A DNA stretch of 64,000 nucleotides. Source: Rhizobiaceae bacterium (GTDB taxonomy: Bacteria; Pseudomonadota; Alphaproteobacteria; Rhizobiales; Rhizobiaceae). Position 1 is the first letter of the stretch, and the number at the start of each line of letters is the position of its first letter. The stretch covers positions 1 to 64,000 of the forward strand of contig JAEPNK010000003.1 in NCBI GenBank assembly GCA_017643495.1. The letters run 5' to 3'. Shown here piece after piece: positions 62,732 through 64,000 of this stretch. The translations under genes and the position numbers were made by a program. The notes below the pieces were generated by a model, which worked only from the letters and a program-made list of their open reading frames with translations, was not told where the DNA came from and did not search any database.

Positions 62732-63952
62732 CTATCCGAAAAAGCTTCGCGCCTTTTCAAGCGCCTCGACCAGCGTGTCGACTTCCTGTTTTGTATTGTA
62801 CATCCCAAATGAGGCACGGCAAGTCGACGTTACACCGTAGCGCTGCATCAGGGGTTGAGCGCAGTGGGTACCTGCCCGAACGGCAACTCCCGAACGGTCA
62901 ACCACCATCGAAACATCGTGGGCATGTATACCCTCCAGTTCAAACGAAATTATGGCACCCTTGTCAGGCGTCGTTCCAAAAATCCGCAAACTGTTGATCT
63001 TCGACAGTTCAGACATTGCGTAATCGCGCAATCCGTTTTCATGGGCCAGTATCATGTCACGGCCCACACTCTCCATATAGTCAATCGCGGCACCGAGTCC
63101 AATGGCCTGGGCGATTGGGGGGGTTCCCGCCTCAAAACGGTGCGGAGGCGCCGCATAAGTCACTTCATCCTCGAATACGTCAAGGATCATCTCCCCGCCG
63201 CCCTTGTAGGGACGCATTGCCTCAAGCATTTCATACTTGCCGTAAAGTGCGCCAATTCCCGAAGGGCCGTAAAGCTTGTGCCCGGTAATGCAATAAAAAT
63301 CGACATCAAGGTCCTGTACATCCACGGGCAGGTGAACAGCACCCTGTGACCCGTCGGCAAGCACCGGAATGCCCCGCTCGTGGGCGATGCGCGTCACGTC
63401 TTTTAACGGAACAATTGTTCCGGTCACATTCGACATGTGTGTAATGGCAACGAGCTTCGTACGGTCAGTCAGTGCGTTCTCGAAATCCGCGATGTCAAAC
63501 CCGCCATCCTCGCCAACCGGCACCCAGACCAGTTTCACGCCCATCCGCTCACGAAGGAAATGCCAGGGAACGATATTGGAATGATGCTCCATTATGGAGA
63601 GGACGATCTCATCACCCTCTTTCAGTTCCTTCATGGCCCAGCCATAGGCAACCAGATTGATTGCCTCGGTTGTGCCCGAAGTGAACACGATCTCGTCTAC
63701 CGATTTGGCATTCAGGAATGAACGAAGCTTTTCCCGTGCTTTTTCATAGGCATCAGTTGCCGCGTTCGACAGAAAATGAAGACCACGATGCACATTCGCA
63801 TACTCATTCTCGTAAGTACGAGAAACGGCATCAATCACCTGTTTGGGTTTTTGTGCCGATGCACCATTGTCCAGGTAAACGAGCGGCTTGCCATGGATCT
63901 CGCGGGAAAGAATCGGAAAATCGGCGCGGATGGCATCGATATCGTAGCTCAT
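62732..63952 (-). CDS. sufS: Cysteine desulfurase SufS
   Basis: This 406-residue PLP enzyme has the Schiff-base Lys in CITGHKLYGPSG, the catalytic Cys in VRAGTHCAQPLM, and MEHHSNIVPW in the active site. It releases sulfur from cysteine for the SufBCD scaffold. The start overlaps the stop of the sufD end (TGATG). Confidence 0.95.
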   Translation of the reverse strand: MSYDIDAIRADFPILSREIHGKPLVYLDNGASAQKPKQVIDAVSRTYENEYANVHRGLHFLSNAATDAYEKAREKLRSFLNAKSVDEIVFTSGTTEAINLVAYGWAMKELKEGDEIVLSIMEHHSNIVPWHFLRERMGVKLVWVPVGEDGGFDIADFENALTDRTKLVAITHMSNVTGTIVPLKDVTRIAHERGIPVLADGSQGAVHLPVDVQDLDVDFYCITGHKLYGPSGIGALYGKYEMLEAMRPYKGGGEMILDVFEDEVTYAAPPHRFEAGTPPIAQAIGLGAAIDYMESVGRDMILAHENGLRDYAMSELSKINSLRIFGTTPDKGAIISFELEGIHAHDVSMVVDRSGVAVRAGTHCAQPLMQRYGVTSTCRASFGMYNTKQEVDTLVEALEKARSFFG

Positions 63953-64000
63953 CAGATGTTCTCATCCAGCCAGCTATCGATAATGCCGGCAAATGCATCC
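63952..64000 (-). CDS. sufD: 3' end of sufD (partial)
   Basis: The last 15 codons and stop (DAFAGIIDSWLDENI) run off the window edge. The ending helix and its overlap with sufS (TGATG) fit SufD, the usual gene before sufS in alphaproteobacteria. Too short for proof. Confidence 0.6.
   Translation of the reverse strand, partial: DAFAGIIDSWLDENI

Overview
The window comes from an alphaproteobacterium, probably a marine or sulfonate-using Rhodobacterales or Hyphomicrobiales member. Evidence is the alphaproteobacterial suf gene order, a DUF3309 microprotein, and a taurine/sulfite cluster (tauABC, tauR, xsc, pta, soeABC) of the kind known from roseobacters and relatives. The genus cannot be fixed from the sequence. 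Three regions are visible.

Region 1 (1-4702) is a small mobile cassette of three same-strand genes: a tyrosine recombinase, a DUF262-HNH (GmrSD/SspE-like) nuclease and an AlbA_2 ATPase-like protein. It is bracketed by a 93-bp inverted repeat with one mismatch. Each repeat arm carries the last 16 nt of tRNA-Thr and the ribosome-binding site of the recombinase. This looks like a defence cassette that may be able to invert.

Region 2 (about 4687-43896) is a complete temperate podovirus-like prophage. A perfect 47-bp direct repeat of the tRNA-Thr 3' half bounds it, and its integrase and excisionase-like genes sit at the right end. From left to right it holds:
- a rightward accessory operon (C5-methyltransferase-like, DUF2158, a Spo11/TopoVI-A-like TOPRIM protein and three small proteins);
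- a leftward late block (an Acb2/Tad1-like candidate, a membrane coiled-coil protein, a lysin fused in frame to a holin-like domain, tailspike, three large internal virion proteins, tail tubular proteins B and A, major capsid protein, scaffold, portal, terminases);
- a non-coding region with 13 GGTTACT-type iterons;
- an ArdC antirestriction gene and a leftward replication block (helicase, TOPRIM primase, beta-class DNA methyltransferase, DnaA-like and ParB-like proteins, regulators);
- the immunity region with repressor and cro-like gene sharing a GCGAATWAATTCGC operator with the excisionase promoter.
No phage RNA or DNA polymerase is present, so T7-type virion genes are combined with lambda-type lysogeny and host polymerases.

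Region 3 (43926-64000) is chromosomal. SoeABC (sulfite oxidation), a DegT-family aminotransferase, TauABC-type import and an agmatinase-like ureohydrolase are read leftward. TauR (a MocR-type regulator), Xsc, a DUF3309 microprotein, Pta, a kinase-like protein and a DUF4864 protein are read rightward. Together they form a route from imported taurine or a guanidino-sulfonate through sulfoacetaldehyde to acetyl phosphate/acetyl-CoA plus sulfite, then sulfate. The taurine dehydrogenase or transaminase step is not clearly present unless the DegT protein supplies it. A pair of TTGG-NN-CCAA-type sites exactly 22 bp apart lies upstream of both xsc and soeA, which suggests one regulator. The right end carries tenA and the sufA, sufT, sufS, sufD end of the Suf iron-sulfur operon.
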